A DNA stretch of 64,000 nt from Erythrophleum ivorense (GCA_026724425.1 JAIUCV010000009.1:23264121-23328120), one strand, 5' to 3'; counted from the stretch's first letter, positions 48,791 to 61,823 are shown. The notes: generated by a model from the letters alone, not told the origin. Numbers and translations: made by a program.

Positions 48791-51700
48791 TGCTTGGGCT
48801 TGCTTGAGTGTGGTGAAGTCAAGAAACCTTAACCATGGTCAGGATGAGCTAAGAACCCTTAAAGTTGGTTGAGACAAATTCAAGAGTCTCCCAAAAGTGA
48901 GGTTGACTCTCAAGAGTGTAGTTGAGTCAAAACCTCTTAAAGAAAATGGGTGAGACAAGTCTAAAATCCACAAGAGAATAGGTAAGGCTAATCCACTTAC
49001 TTGGAAAGCCTATGTATGCTTTGTGTGACTTGTTCAAGTGCCAAGAATGCTTCTTGAATGATCATACACTTCATGATGCTCATGCATACATTTTAAGACT
49101 TATTTTGCATCCTTATATGTATGATTGAAGGGGAGATGAACTATTGGGATTCTTTGAATCTCATTCCCTCCTCTCCAATGTTCTAACATGCTAGGTGGAC
49201 CAAGTGAGCAAGGTAATGGAAGCCATCAAGTTGGAAGATGAAAGTTTGACAACAAAATGCCTTGATTTTGTTTTTTTATGGTCATATGAGTGGCAAATAT
49301 TGTAATCCTTTATTGTATATGTCCTATGGCCTTATGAACATATGTAATTATGCAAATGTATCATGTATAAATGACATTTAATGTTATATGTATGATATAG
49401 TACATTATGAACATTGAGGTGCAAGACTAGCCTTGTGTGTTCTTGTGTATGGCTTGGGGTGAGAGAGTGAGTTTCCAAATTGTGGGTTGATGCACCCATG
49501 AGACAAATTTATAAGGTCATTTTGGTGCATTTCCAAGTGCTCAAGTGGTCATGGTTGCCTTGGAACTCAAAATGGACCATTTGGACCCCTTTGGTGACGC
49601 AAAGTGAACCATTTTGCAACCCAACATCAAGATCTAATCAAATGAACGAATTTGCCCATAAAATTTGGCACACATATAGAAATCATCCAGAAATTTTTGA
49701 GAAGCTAAAGACCAGATTATTTGGAGCTCTATGGAATTAATTATGAATTTTCAAATTTGGCATTTTTCTGTTGAACTGATGCAAACACTATTCATTTGGT
49801 CAGAAACTTGGGCTATGTCATTTGTGGGTCAAATGGTGTCCAATGCTCATGAAAATTTACAGGCACAAACTAGAAATGATAGTATTTCTATGGCCATTGA
49901 GATCACCCCAATTGGACCTCTGAGCAAGGAAATATGAATTTTTGAAGTTCGAGGTCAGTACCAAGGATGACAGTCGACCTCTGGTACTATTCCATCGATT
50001 TCCTATAGCTAGCAGCCCTTATTGAGGTCTAGATATATTTTTGGCATAGACATCTGTAGCTTTCCAAAATGGTAAAGAATGTATGATTTAGAATTTTTTA
50101 GAATTAGTTATGATTTTTCAAATTTCATGACAACAAACTAAAATTTTTGGCCGAGGCTGCACTCTTGAATTTCATGTACTCCATCCACTTGCACAAGTTC
50201 TCGGCCAATTCCTTGGATGGTTTTGAGTCATATTAGTGTAATTAAATATGATAATAAGTTGAATGAGTTCATATGATCCACGGGACACCGAATGAAAAAT
50301 TCATCTCCTACGTGGTGCAAATTTATTCATTATTTTTATTGCTCTTTCCTTGGAAACTTGTGTAATTCTTGGAAATGAGCTTAGACAAGGAATGAGATGA
50401 GCTATATAATTATGGTATTACAAAATAGCTCTTCTCCCTTTCAATTACATGTAAAGGATGCAAATCCATGTCTAAAAATGCATGCATAAACATTATGGAA
50501 CAAGTGATCATTCAAGAAGCAATTTCTAGTATTCAAGAAGTCATATAACACATCCATAGGCTTGCCAAGTAAGTGGCTTAGCTTCAACTATTCTCTTCTA
50601 GGATTTTGGACTTGCCTCACCCTTTTTCTTAAAGGTTTTGAACTAAGCCTTACTCTTGGGAGACTCTAAACTTTTTCTCAACCATTCTTGAGGGTTCTTA
50701 GCTCATCCTCATCATGGTTAGAGGGTTCTTGGCTTCACCACACTCAAGCAAACCAAAGCAAGTTCACAAATCATCATTTGAAGACATAATGCAATCTCAT
50801 GGTACCATGGCTTCTAGATACATGCTAAAATACTTTCTCATAGTTTAAAACATACATTCACATATTCAAAGATAAGATAACATCTACTTACGTATGAGAG
50901 AAAGAAGAGAGAGTTACCTTTGTTACAAATGCAAAATTTTCCTTTTGCAAATGAACTCCCTTCCTCGGCCACACACTCACAAAGATGTGAGGCTTGTTTT
51001 CTTTGGCCTAAATACTTAAAATAGAAAACAATTATGCTTTTGGAACCATTCTTAAAGCTATTTATTTATTTGGAACATTAGATTTTTCGTATGGTTCATT
51101 TAGGGTTCCAAAATGTGCCTAATGAAGCAACATCCAAAATTTAAATTCTTGGTTCCATTCTTTCCTTCCATCTATGGTTCTTAACTCCATTTAGATCTCT
51201 TAGAGCCATTACAAAATCAAGACAAGGAACCTAACTAGGTGTTACTTCCTTAAGCCATAATATGGAACCTACATTACCAATTCATTCCCTAAGCCTCCTA
51301 ATTTTTTTTAAAAGGCTTCCCCTCATCTTCACACGTCATATATGACTAAAAAATAAGCTTGGAAAAATTTAAAACTACCCCTCAATGCCTTGAACCCTTT
51401 AGGTCGAGACATGCTTCCTTCTTTACACCCTTAGAGTTTGATTTGTTTTCTTGATGGAAGATATATGTGAGGAGCTTTCTAGGAATCTTAGGAGTTCATT
51501 CAAACACTCATTTAGGCCTAGGAATCCTTGAATCAAATCAGAATTTTAAAGGGACGCTTGAAACCCTAACTTTTCTTTCTTGAAATCCAATGGTTATTTT
51601 GTTATTTCCTTTGCATATTCTTGTTCTACTCCCTCATTTTCCTAAGATTCATCCTTGGTTTAGCTAGAAACTCAACCCCTTAGGGCTGGTCTTACCTAGG

Positions 51701-53896
51701 TCGAACAACACATAAGAAAAGGAAGAAGGAGAATCAAGCATGAAGATGATAAAATACCCTTAGTTTTCTTAGTTCTATTTGCTTATTTTTCACCTTACTT
51801 GGCTTCCTCTCCTTGAATTCAAAATTTTCCCTTTGTTCTTCCCTCAAAATAGATTCAAGAACTTCATCAAGCCTATAAAAATAAAGAGAAGAAGAAGGAA
51901 GAGTAACTTGCAAAAGAGAAAGCTTGAATTTCTATGAATTTTCCTACCTTTTCCTTGCTTCTTCTCTCTTCAAAATCTCCTTTCCTTGTCTACCTAAGAG
52001 CTAGCTTCTTTATCTAGTTTAAGGGTAGAAACAAGTTAGTCTAGAAAAGGGAAGAAGAGGCATGAGATATAAAGAGCATTCAAGAGACTTCCATTTCCTA
52101 AAAATTCTAATTTTGCCTTTTCGCCTTGGCATTTTCATTTTAGCTTCATTTTATCTCTTTTTTGAGAATTGTCTTCTCCATCAAAAAATTTAGGTCCTCA
52201 ATCTTATAACATGCCTTTGAAATTACTCAAATTGGAGCTAAAACCTTCCTAAACAAAAGGGTCAAAGTTCGGGTCAATCGACGTTAGAAAATGTACACTG
52301 GAGGGGTTTTAACTGTTCTAGGGCTTCCTAAGGTTTTCAAGGCTTCTAAGAACCCCAAAGAACTCTAATTTTCCATTTAAATAGCCCTTCTATGAGAATT
52401 TTAAAATTTTCTAGAAATTACGAAAATGCCATTATGTTTCGTAACCATTTCGTTAAATTTCGTTTAACCATTTTAGCCTCCGTTTCAGGGTACCTTTGGG
52501 CTCCTAAATTTCTCATTTAATGTCTAGATTATTATTCTAAATTTTTCAAACCTTAACCAATTTATTTTAGAGAACCTGCTTTGAAAATGTATTCATTTTT
52601 GTCATTTTAACAAAAATCGGGCATTACAAGGTGAGCCAAGTGGACAAAGAAATGAAAGCCAACAACCATGAGAAGCCAGACTTTAACAAATGGATAGAGA
52701 AATGAGCTTTGTAATTGCATATTGATGTCCAAGTATATATCTATGAGATGTATATTTGATGTAAACCCTTGAATATGTTATAATGTATGTATAAATGGTG
52801 TATGTATCAATGTAGAAGCAAGATGAATGAGAATGTGAGTTTTTGCCACCTAATTGCCCTTAAGTGATATGATGTACTTGTGTATGTATGTAAGTGGCAA
52901 GGTGAGATTGAGCTCTATGATGATTTGGATTAGTTGGCATGATTTTATATATCGTACTATGCTTTTAGATTTGTCCAAGTGGTTGTGGAAATTCAAGAAG
53001 AGCTTTTGGTGCCTTAAAATCCCATTTGATACTTCAAATTTGACCATTTTGTATGATGAACCAAAGTCTAAACAAATGAGTGATTTTTTCCATGAAATTT
53101 GGCCAACAAGTAGGTATCATCTAGATCTTTCCATAGAATAAAAGAGCACTCAATTTGGACCTTTAGAGAATTTATTATGATTTTCAAAGTTAGCCAAATT
53201 ATGCAGAAATGGTATGGTTATTATTTATTTGGTCAATTTGCTTCTCTATGTCACACATAGGATAAATGAAGTCTAATGCTCATGAAATTTTACAAAAATA
53301 AACTAGACATCATAAGCTTTCCATAGCCACTAAGATCACCTTATTTGGAGCTCTGTAGAGGGAGAAATGAATTTTTGAAGTTGCGTGATAGTACTAGTAA
53401 TACAGCCTAACCTGAGTTACTGTTCCATCAATTTTTGTGAGTTATAGCCATGGCATCAGTCTAGAATTATTTTTGGTCAATAGTAGACATCCATAACTTT
53501 TCTGGAATGGTATGGTTTACCTAATTTTTATTTTTCTAGAATTAGTTAGGAATTGTCAAAGTTTGTATCAAAAAGTTGGAATTTGAACCCAGGAGCAAAC
53601 CATTGATTTTGTGAGATGTAACTTAAAACCTAAGGTTCTTGAGATATTTGGTAATGGTTATGACTTGTATGGATGTGTTATGAATAGAAAATGATATTGA
53701 TGAGTTCACATGATCTATGGGGAATAAATTAAAGAAATGAGATCTTATGTAACGTAAATAAATACCATTAAATTTATTGCCTTTTTCATGTAAAGTGTAT
53801 GGGTTCTTGCATTTGTGCTCCAATCCATATGAAATGTATTAAGATGGACAATGAGACCATGGTATAATAGCTAAAAGGTTAAGGTATTACATTCTA

Positions 53897-55003
53897 CACA
53901 CACAAACAGCACACACTTAACCGTAGCAACACATTACACATAACAACTTCAAATAGCACCAGCACAAGGCACGGGATCACTCTCACGTTACACACCCACA
54001 CAAGTTCCTTCATGTCACACACAAGGATGAGTCACTCATGGTCTTCACTTCATACCCTCATGCAAACGCACAATAGTCACAAGTTATCAAGTTAATACAC
54101 AGGTCCAGCTCTCTCATTCAAACAAGGAAGCTGCACGGGTGAAGGCACATGAAATAAACACTCACGAGCTGGAGATTGAGGAAGCAATGCACATAACAGC
54201 TGATGTGAACAAATGAGGGAGGCTCGGGTTTAAGGAAAAAAATAGGAAGTTGACATGGGAGAATTAAGTGGAAGATGGAGCTTGTAAAGAGCAAAAAAAA
54301 AAGAAAAGAAAAGGAGAACACGTGATCAATGAATAAAGAGACACGGCTAAAGCACATGGGAAGGGAATAATAATAAGCTCGGGTAGTAGGCAAAGAGGAC
54401 GTTGGATATCATCCACCATCCATTACATTCACAATCCATTTCTCCATCCATCGAACCCGTGACCCATCCATCTCATTTCCCCTCCATTATTCTTCACTCC
54501 ATGGAAGCTTAATTGAAATTATGGCTAGCTAGGATGGAACCTTGGATTGAAGCTTGAATCCATGGAGATTGTCAAGGGATTTTGGCTAAGATTCCTATTT
54601 TATTTTTTCTCTCTTTCTACATCAATTATTGTTCTTGTACTTGCTTGATTAAACTTGTAATTAACTAAAATTGGTGTGGTTTGTCAATTAGGAGAGTAAT
54701 TGATATTAATAAATTGAATTAAGTGTTGAGTTTTTCATTTACCTCCAATCTTTCATGTATGCAGTCAAGGTGTTTGATGAAATGCATGTGAGGAACTATA
54801 AGCTTGAATGTCTAATTTGAGGACTCCTTAGAGTTTAATTAATTAATTGAACAACCTAAGGTAATGATTCAGAGGCTAATTAATTGATTAGTCACTCAAA
54901 TTAAGTGTTCATTGATTCTAAAGAGAAAAATTAATGACTCAATGTAAAGTTGAGGTTTTAATTCAACATCAAGTTATTAATGTCTTGAATCTTGCGTGGT
55001 TAC
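53897..55003 (+). repeat. E1 3' LTR, third segment
   Basis: It continues the LTR from CACACACAAACAGC and matches 9770-10905, including GGCTAGCTAGGATGG and CTTGAATCTTGCG. At 55004 the A2 element starts in the same orientation; the remaining ~350 bases of this LTR should lie beyond the window. Confidence 0.9.
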
Positions 55004-57286
55004 TGATAAACACATTTTTTATATATTTTATTCTCCTTAATTTGGGCATTTTAATAATGAATCGTGGCTTTGGGAATTTAATTAGATAATATTTGATTTT
55101 ATTAGCACTTTCTGCACTCTAGAAATTAGTTTGCAATATTATTGGATTTTAATGTACAAATTCCTTTTAAAATAAGTTTATAAATTTTCTTACTCAATAC
55201 TTCTATTATTTGTACAGAATTTTTAATGAAAAATTAAAAAGAAATGGATATATGAAGGGAATGGCACAAGGAGTATGCATGGATTTAAAAAGGCAATAGC
55301 TTAAACAAGAAAGGAAAACACATGGGGCTAGAAGAAGCTGGAGCAACGAGTTTGTGAAGGATTTGAAAGCTTCAACTTCATTCCATACAAGGCACTCACA
55401 TCCACGTTGGCTCATAGCTTGTGCATCCATGAAACCAGCTCACTTCACTCATTGCACTTCACTTCTAGCAGCTCCAACACACATAAGCATCATCCATTCA
55501 TACATGCATGCATGGCCCACATTGCAGCACCTTCACACAAGAAGCATGCATCATCACACTCTTACACTTTCACTCACAAATCACTCGAGCACACCACCAC
55601 TCACGGGTTCACACTCAAGGAAGAAGCCTCATGTCATTCATGTGGCACAAACATATAAGGCAGAAGTTACACGTGCAGAGGAGAAGAGCAAAATGTGGAT
55701 AATGTGAAGAAGCTGAGAATCAGAGGAGCTCACGTGGGAAGCCAAGACAGCTGTAGAAATAGTGGAAGCAATATGAATGAATGAAGCAAAAGAGCACACG
55801 AGGAAGCATCAACTGAAGCATGTGAATACTAAAGGAGAGGAAGCCTAGGAAAACATTTAAAGGGAAGGAAGAATGAAAAGAGGCTCAAGTTGATGGTTCC
55901 ACAGGTCTGGAGGGTTGAACTATCTATGGGGTAACTCACGTGGAGGAATCAAGTGGAGAACATGCAGAAGCTACGTGGAAAAGCTACTAAATAGAGAAGA
56001 ACCTATGGGAAGAAGCTGCACAAAAAGAATCACAAGAGTAATGAACCACGTGGAAAGGCGTATGAAGCCATGAGTTTTGGAAGCTGAATTAAGAGGAAAG
56101 AAAACATGTATATAACATGAAGAGAATCACATGAACAGTGCAAGGAGTAACTACAGGTTATGAGATGCCAAGTCAGCTCACGTGAGGAATAAATGAAGCT
56201 AAAGAAAAAAAACTCACAAGCAGAATGAAAGGAGAGAGCATGTGAATGAGCAAAAATGGAGCATGTGAGGGAGATAAAAAACACACTCGGGCAGAACATT
56301 ACAGGGGGGCTGGACACATGTCATTCATCTCTTCCACCACTCCATTCCATCTACGCCATAGCATTCTTCAACCCATTTCCTTCATTTTTCTTCCACTTCC
56401 ATCAGAGCTTAATTAAAGATTTTGGCTAGCTAAGAGGAAGAACCTTAGAGAAGCTTGAATCTATGGAGTTAATCAAGCGATTTTTGGGCTAAGAATTTCC
56501 TATTTTGTTTCCTTTCTCTCTACATTAATTTTGTTATTTTATTTGCTTGGTTAAGCATGTAATTGACTGAAATTGGTGTAGTTTATAAGTAGTGTCTAGT
56601 TAGACACTAATTAGGAGAGCAATTGATGTTTAATTGGTTAATTTTAATATTAGATTTTCATTTTCCTACCATTTTTCATGTGTGCAATCACGGTGCTAGA
56701 TGAAATGCATGTGAGAATTAGTGTGCTTAATTGTCTAATTTGAGGATTCCTTAGAATTTAATTAGTTAATTGAATCTCCTAGGGTATTAATTTAAAGGCT
56801 AATTGATCAATTAATCATTCAATTCAAGTATTCATTGATCCTAATGACAAGAGTTAGTGATTTTGATGCGGGATTGAGGTTTCAATTCAATATTAAATTA
56901 TTAATCTCTTAATTCTTGCATGGTAACTCAAGATACATTTTCCATGAATAAAATTAAGAACTCTTAGACCATAATCATTGACAATTGGATTAGGATAAGG
57001 ATAGTGGACACTAAGGGATGAATTTGAAATTAGTCACATATCTATCATTCACTTATTAATTCATATGATTAGATAATAATTAGGCATTTTAATTCAATTT
57101 TATTTTTGTTAGTTTAGTTAAATCAAACCCCCCTTAATTAGGTTAGTCTTAGGATTCATTACACTTGGAAAATCCAATTAAACATTGAATTCTAATTCCA
57201 AGGGAGATGACCTAGGTAGTGCCAATAACTATAAAATTTAATCCAACCTAGTTTTATTTTGGAGGTTGCACGACACGACCTTTTAA
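55004..57286 (+). repeat. A2 5' LTR (about 2.28 kb)
   Basis: It begins TGATAAACAC and ends near CGACACGACCTTTTAA, where the terminal CA is lost. Its first ~200 and last ~900 bases resemble E1, E3 and the 1-5982 copy, while the central ~1 kb is variable. Open frames such as 55354-55707 lie in the variable part and are not conserved. Confidence 0.85.
55670..56184. promoter_or_regulatory. Five CACGTG motifs in the A2 LTR
   Basis: CACGTG occurs at 55670-55675, 55731-55736, 55937-55942, 56047-56052 and 56179-56184. TACGTG variants add to the cluster. The density suggests a bZIP/bHLH-responsive segment of the LTR; function is inferred. Confidence 0.45.
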
Positions 57287-57290
57287 AATT

Positions 57291-57308
57291 TGGCATCGTT
57301 GAGAGGGA
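57291..57308 (+). promoter_or_regulatory. Decayed primer binding site of A2
   Basis: TGGCATCGTTGAGAGGGA follows the LTR at the same distance as in E1 and E3. The first half matches the tRNA-Asp-type site with two transitions; the second half has diverged further. Confidence 0.65.
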
Positions 57309-57825
57309 ATTGGATTCTCAATTATTTGAAAAAGTTTTTTAAGTATTTTAACTCTGTTTTTGTTCTATTTTGGTTTGATTTTTCCCCTATTTTGAACTTG
57401 GATTTTGGTAATTTCGGTGTTGCGTGATAATTATCCTGCTTGCTGGAATTTTTGTTTAATGTGCCCAAAAAATTCTCAAACTTTGTTTTCTAAGTTTTTT
57501 GGGTGTTTTAAGCAAAAAGTAATAGCAAAACTATTAAGGGCGCCATTTTTTTGCCAAATTCCATCATTTAGGGTACTTTTTTTAATTTTTTAGTATTTTC
57601 TCAAATTTTTTAGGAATTTTTCAATTTTTTTAGATTTAATTTCTTTATTTTTTGTGAGTTTATTTTATGTGATTAACCTCTGTTTTGGAGTATTTTCTAT
57701 TGTTAGGAAGTTCTTAGCTTCATTTAAATTTTATTTTCTTGATTTAGAATTAATATTAGTTCTAATTTGTTACTAAATTTTTTTTGTGCTGAAAGTGATT
57801 AAACTTCTCATTTTATTTGCTTTAA
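57309..57825 (+). other. A2 untranslated leader
   Basis: It is AT-rich and matches the E1 and E3 leaders. It carries extra sequence at 57718-57800 relative to E1. No gene is visible. Confidence 0.65.
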
Positions 57826-58112
57826 ATGGATCCTTATTATTCTGATCAAGGTGTCTATGATTCTTGTGCAAATGATAGGATTACTTGGAAGTTGGATGAA
57901 GCCATTTCAATGCTTCATGGCATTCTTGAATGATAAAGACAAGCACAACAAAGCCAACAATACTAACAATTCCAACCACCATGCTACCAATCATACTATT
58001 ATCCATATGAAGTTCACCCCGATTACCACCATCATTATGAGCCATACCACAACTTCCATGTGCAAGAGCTAGAGTATCATGATTACAACTATCATGAGGA
58101 ATACATGCAACA

Positions 58113-61100
58113 TGTAACACCATAATTTCTTAACTTATTTCATGCTATCTTTAGGCCTCATATCAAGAAATTCACAAAGAGGGAAGGAAAAATAACATTA
58201 AATAATGTATTTCTTAGCATTACATCACGTATAAAATTTTTCTTCGGAGTCCTGTGGGCCATATGGACTCATGTATTATATTCTCATATTTAATTATATA
58301 ATTACAACTCAATTGCATCATCAAAGGTGGCCTATAGCTCATGGAAAGCAAAGGGAAGCATAAAATACATATATGCATTTTTGGCCAGAATTTTCCCTAT
58401 TTTGTCACAAACTTTGAAAAATCATAACTAATTCTAAAAAAATTAAAATCATGCATTCTTAGGCATTATAGAAATCTACACATGTCCAATTTATGTAAAA
58501 ATATGTCCAGGCCATGAAACACCACACAGAAGGTGTTTGGCATTCAAAAAGATCCAGAGGTTAGGCTGTCCACTAGTGCTGTCATAGAATTCTATAGCAA
58601 ACTTCAAAATTGTCCAATTAATTCCACAAAAATCCAATCCATAAAAATGATACCAATCTGAAAATTTATGAATGTTAGCTAGAGGAAAAAAATAACTCCA
58701 GATCATTTTAGGAATGCCCAGAGCTCAAAACCTAATCAAACAATACCTAAGGTCAGTTAAAGTGCCTGGTACTGGATAGATTCTTTGAAAATTCATATCT
58801 CCCTCTATAGACATCCAAATGAGGTGATTATAGTTGGCACAATTCATGGGAATGTATAAAATTTTGTGGCAATTGGACATTATTTGAGCCCTGTGTGATA
58901 GAAATCATTTTTGGACCAAGTGAATGTGCATCAGACCAAAACCAGAATTTTTGTCAACTTTAAAAATTCATCAAATATTCTCTAGACCTCCAAAAATTCT
59001 GTTCTTTAGCTTCCCAAAAATCTCTCAACAAGATCTATTTTCATCCCAAATCTCAAATTAAGGAGATCTCATTTGGACAAAAAGTGATATAGGGTTCCAT
59101 TATGGTCTATTTGGGCTCCATATAAGGTATCAAAAGGTCCAAATGGCTTTCCTTGGTGTTTGGCACCTCTTGGGCAAGTCTAAAAGTATTCTTATGACTT
59201 GTATAAATTTCCTAAATGGTCCCAAACCCCATGCATCTCAATTTGGCCATTTCACTTCCACTTATACACTAATGCTTCAAACTTTTAGGAAGCAAAATTT
59301 GCCATTACATACTTAATGTACATTCTAAGGGTCACATAACATAATCTCTCATTTATACATGATATATTATCATAATTATACATGATCATAAAGCCATTTG
59401 TCATATACAACCATAGATTACATATTTACCACTTTGATGGCCTTAAAGAAGCCAATTCTATACATTTCAATATCATACTCTCATCTCTCAAGTGATTGGC
59501 TCCCATCTCTTTGCTATCTTGATCCACCTAGCATGTTAGAACATTAGAGAGGAGAGGATGAGATTCAAAGAATCCTAATAGCTCATCTCCCATTCAATCA
59601 TACATAAAGCATGCAAAATAAGTTTTACAAATGCATACATGGGCATAACATGTGCAAGTATTCAAGAAGCATTTTCAACATTTGAACAAGTTATACATAA
59701 CATACAAAGGTTTGCCAAGCAAGTGGTTAGGCCTCACCCAATTACTTGTGGATGTTGGACTTGCCTCACCCATTTTTTAAGAGGTTCTTGGACTCAACCA
59801 TGCTCTTGGGAGTCAACCTCACTTTTGGGAGACTCTTTACTTTATCTCAACCAATCTTAAGAGTTCTTGGCTCATCCTCACCATGGCTAACAGTTCTTAG
59901 CCTCACCACACTCAAGCAAACCAAAGCAAGTATCATAAACATCATTTGGAAAACATAATGCATCATCATGGTACCATGGAGTAAGAGCTCATGCTAGAAC
60001 ATTTTTCATGGCTTGAAATATACATACACACATTCAAAGACAAGTAAAGCAAACAATCATGCATGAGAGAAGGTGGAGAGAGCTACCTTGGAAGCAAACA
60101 CACACTTTTTCTCTTGAATCAATGCTCCCTCCTTCGGCCACACACACACAAAGGTGTGGGGATAATTTCTTTTGGCCTAAACACAATTTATGGGAGTCAA
60201 TTAAGTTTATGAAATTAATTCTAAGGCTACACAACTTGCTTAGACACTAGCTTGATCTATAAACCTCATTATGGTTCTATAAATGCACCTAATGAAGCAA
60301 CATCCCTCAATTAAATACTAGGCTCCATTCTTTCCTTTCAAATATGATTCTTGACTCCTTTTAAGCCTCTTGGAGTCATCACACAATTAAAATAAAAAGC
60401 TTAACTACATGTTACTTCTTTAGATCATATTATGGAACATAAAGCACCAACTCACTTTCTATGGTTTTTAAATTTTTTCCAAGGCCACCCTTCATCTTCA
60501 TTCATCATATATGACTCAAAAATGGGTTTAGAAAAATTTAAAACTCTACCTAGCTACCCTAACCTCTCTTGGCTGAAACTAGGTAGCTTATTGGCCTTCA
60601 TGGACTTTGCTTTGTTTTCTTGATGAAGGGAGCACATGGGGAGACTTCTAGGGATCTTAGGAACTCATTTAAACTCTCATTTAAGCATAGGAATTAAGAG
60701 ATCAAACAGATTTTGGAAGGAACACTTGAAACCCTAGACTTTGCATCTTGAATTTTCATGGTTATTTGTTAATTCTCTTTGCATATTCTTAATCTCTACA
60801 TCTTGTTTCATAAGAATCACCCTTGGCTCTGCCTAAAAATCAAACCCTCCTAGGTTTTCTTGAGTGGGGAAAAATGGTGGAGGAAAAGGAGCAAGGGTAG
60901 CAACCATGGAAGAAGAAATTACCTTGTTTTCTTGCTTTTTCTCACTTGAATCTTGTCTTCTTTGAGCTCCTCTTTTCAAATCCAATTTTTCCCTTAATTT
61001 CTCCCTTAAAAAAGATTGATAAACTTCATTATAATCAAAGGGAACAAGGGAGAATGGAGAAGAAGAGGTTTGGGAGGAAGAAAACATGAAAAACTACTAA

Positions 61101-61823
61101 ATTTCCTTACCTTTTAGCTTGCATTTCTCCTCCTTTTCTTCCTCCTCTTGTGGGCCTCATCCCTTAGGGTTTTCTCTGGTTTTTGGGTAGATATTGGTAG
61201 ACTAAAATGAAAGGGGAGAAAGGGCGCATCATATATATAGGTGGGAGGAAGAAAGACTATTCAAAAATCTCCACTTTGCCCTTCGTTTTTGGCATTTTTG
61301 TTTCTAATTCGTTTTAGCTCCTTTTTTAGAACCATATTTTCTATTATGAAATTTAGATTCCCAATTTAGTAAAATCCCTTTGGAATCACTCAAATCGAAG
61401 CTAAAACCTTCTTAAACGAATCAGTCAAAGTTCGGGTCAACTGACGTTGGAAAATGTCCACTGGAGGGGTTTTAACTATCCCAAGGCTTTCCATGGTTTT
61501 CAAGGCTTCTGAGAACCCTGGAGAACTCAAAAACTTCATTTAAAAAGTCCTCCTATGTGAATTCCAAAATTTACTCAAAATTACGAAAATGCCATTATGT
61601 TTCGTAAGTTTTTCATCAAATTTTGTTTCTTCATTCTAGCTCCATTTTTCTTTCCGTCTAAGTTTGGGATTCTTATTTTTAGGAGTCTAGAATGCTTCTC
61701 AAATTTTTCAGGACTTTAACTACATCATTTCAAGGGACTTCCTTTTATATCCGATGAGTTTCGTTCATTTACGGAGAAATCATACATTATATTTCTCACA
61801 TTTTCAAAGAATCGGATGTTACA
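58113..61823 (-). mobile_element. Family B solo LTR (-) inserted in the A2 reading frame
   Basis: It begins TGTAACACC and ends CGGATGTTACA, flanked by perfect CAACA (58108-58112 and 61824-61828). Comparison with E3 shows the coding sequence is colinear across it (the codons for the YMQQ-type stretch then GGAGCC). Length is 3711 bp. The TATA-like run is at 61231-61239 and the ~30-bp array at about 59715-59910. Confidence 0.95.
61231..61239 (-). promoter_or_regulatory. TATA-like box of B LTR
   Basis: The same minus-strand TATATATGATGCGCCC context as at 4575-4583. Confidence 0.5.

Larger units (their letters stand above)
36592..50422 (+). mobile_element. Family B solo LTR (+) with three insertions
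   Basis: It begins TGTAATATTC at 36592 and ends GGTATTACA at 50422, flanked by TAATA (36587-36591) and AAATA (50423-50427), four of five matching. Its own pieces are 36592-36656, 40230-41508, 45248-45772 and 48796-50422, about 3.5 kb in all. The first 65 bases were recognised by similarity to the complement of 52555-52628. A TATA-like run is at 40715-40727. Confidence 0.87.
26452..52628 (-). mobile_element. Family B solo LTR (-) carrying E3 and another B copy
   Basis: It begins TGTAACACC at 26452 and ends GGGCATTACA at 52628, flanked by perfect AGGTG (26447-26451 and 52629-52633). Its own parts are 26452-26823, 35679-36591 and 50428-52628, about 3.49 kb. Each gap is bounded by a short target duplicate, and the sequence across each gap is colinear with uninterrupted B copies. 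Confidence 0.9.
24244..53891 (+). mobile_element. Family B solo LTR (+), outermost copy of the large nest
   Basis: The copy begins TGTAACACCC at 24244 and ends GGTATTACA at 53891. It is flanked by TTCTA (24239-24243 and 53892-53896), after which the E1 LTR resumes. Its own sequence is 24244-26451 plus 52634-53891, about 3.47 kb, which equals the other short B copies. A TATA-like run is at 24783-24790. Everything between the two pieces is younger insertions. The rejoining length and the perfect duplicate make this assignment firm. Confidence 0.9.

Noticed and set aside
1450..61823. B copies as MITEs or DNA transposons because of the short TGTAAC/GTTACA inverted ends.
   Set aside because: The 3.5-3.8 kb length, TG...CA ends, 5-bp target duplicates and a conserved internal TATA-like box fit LTRs. 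No transposase is present.
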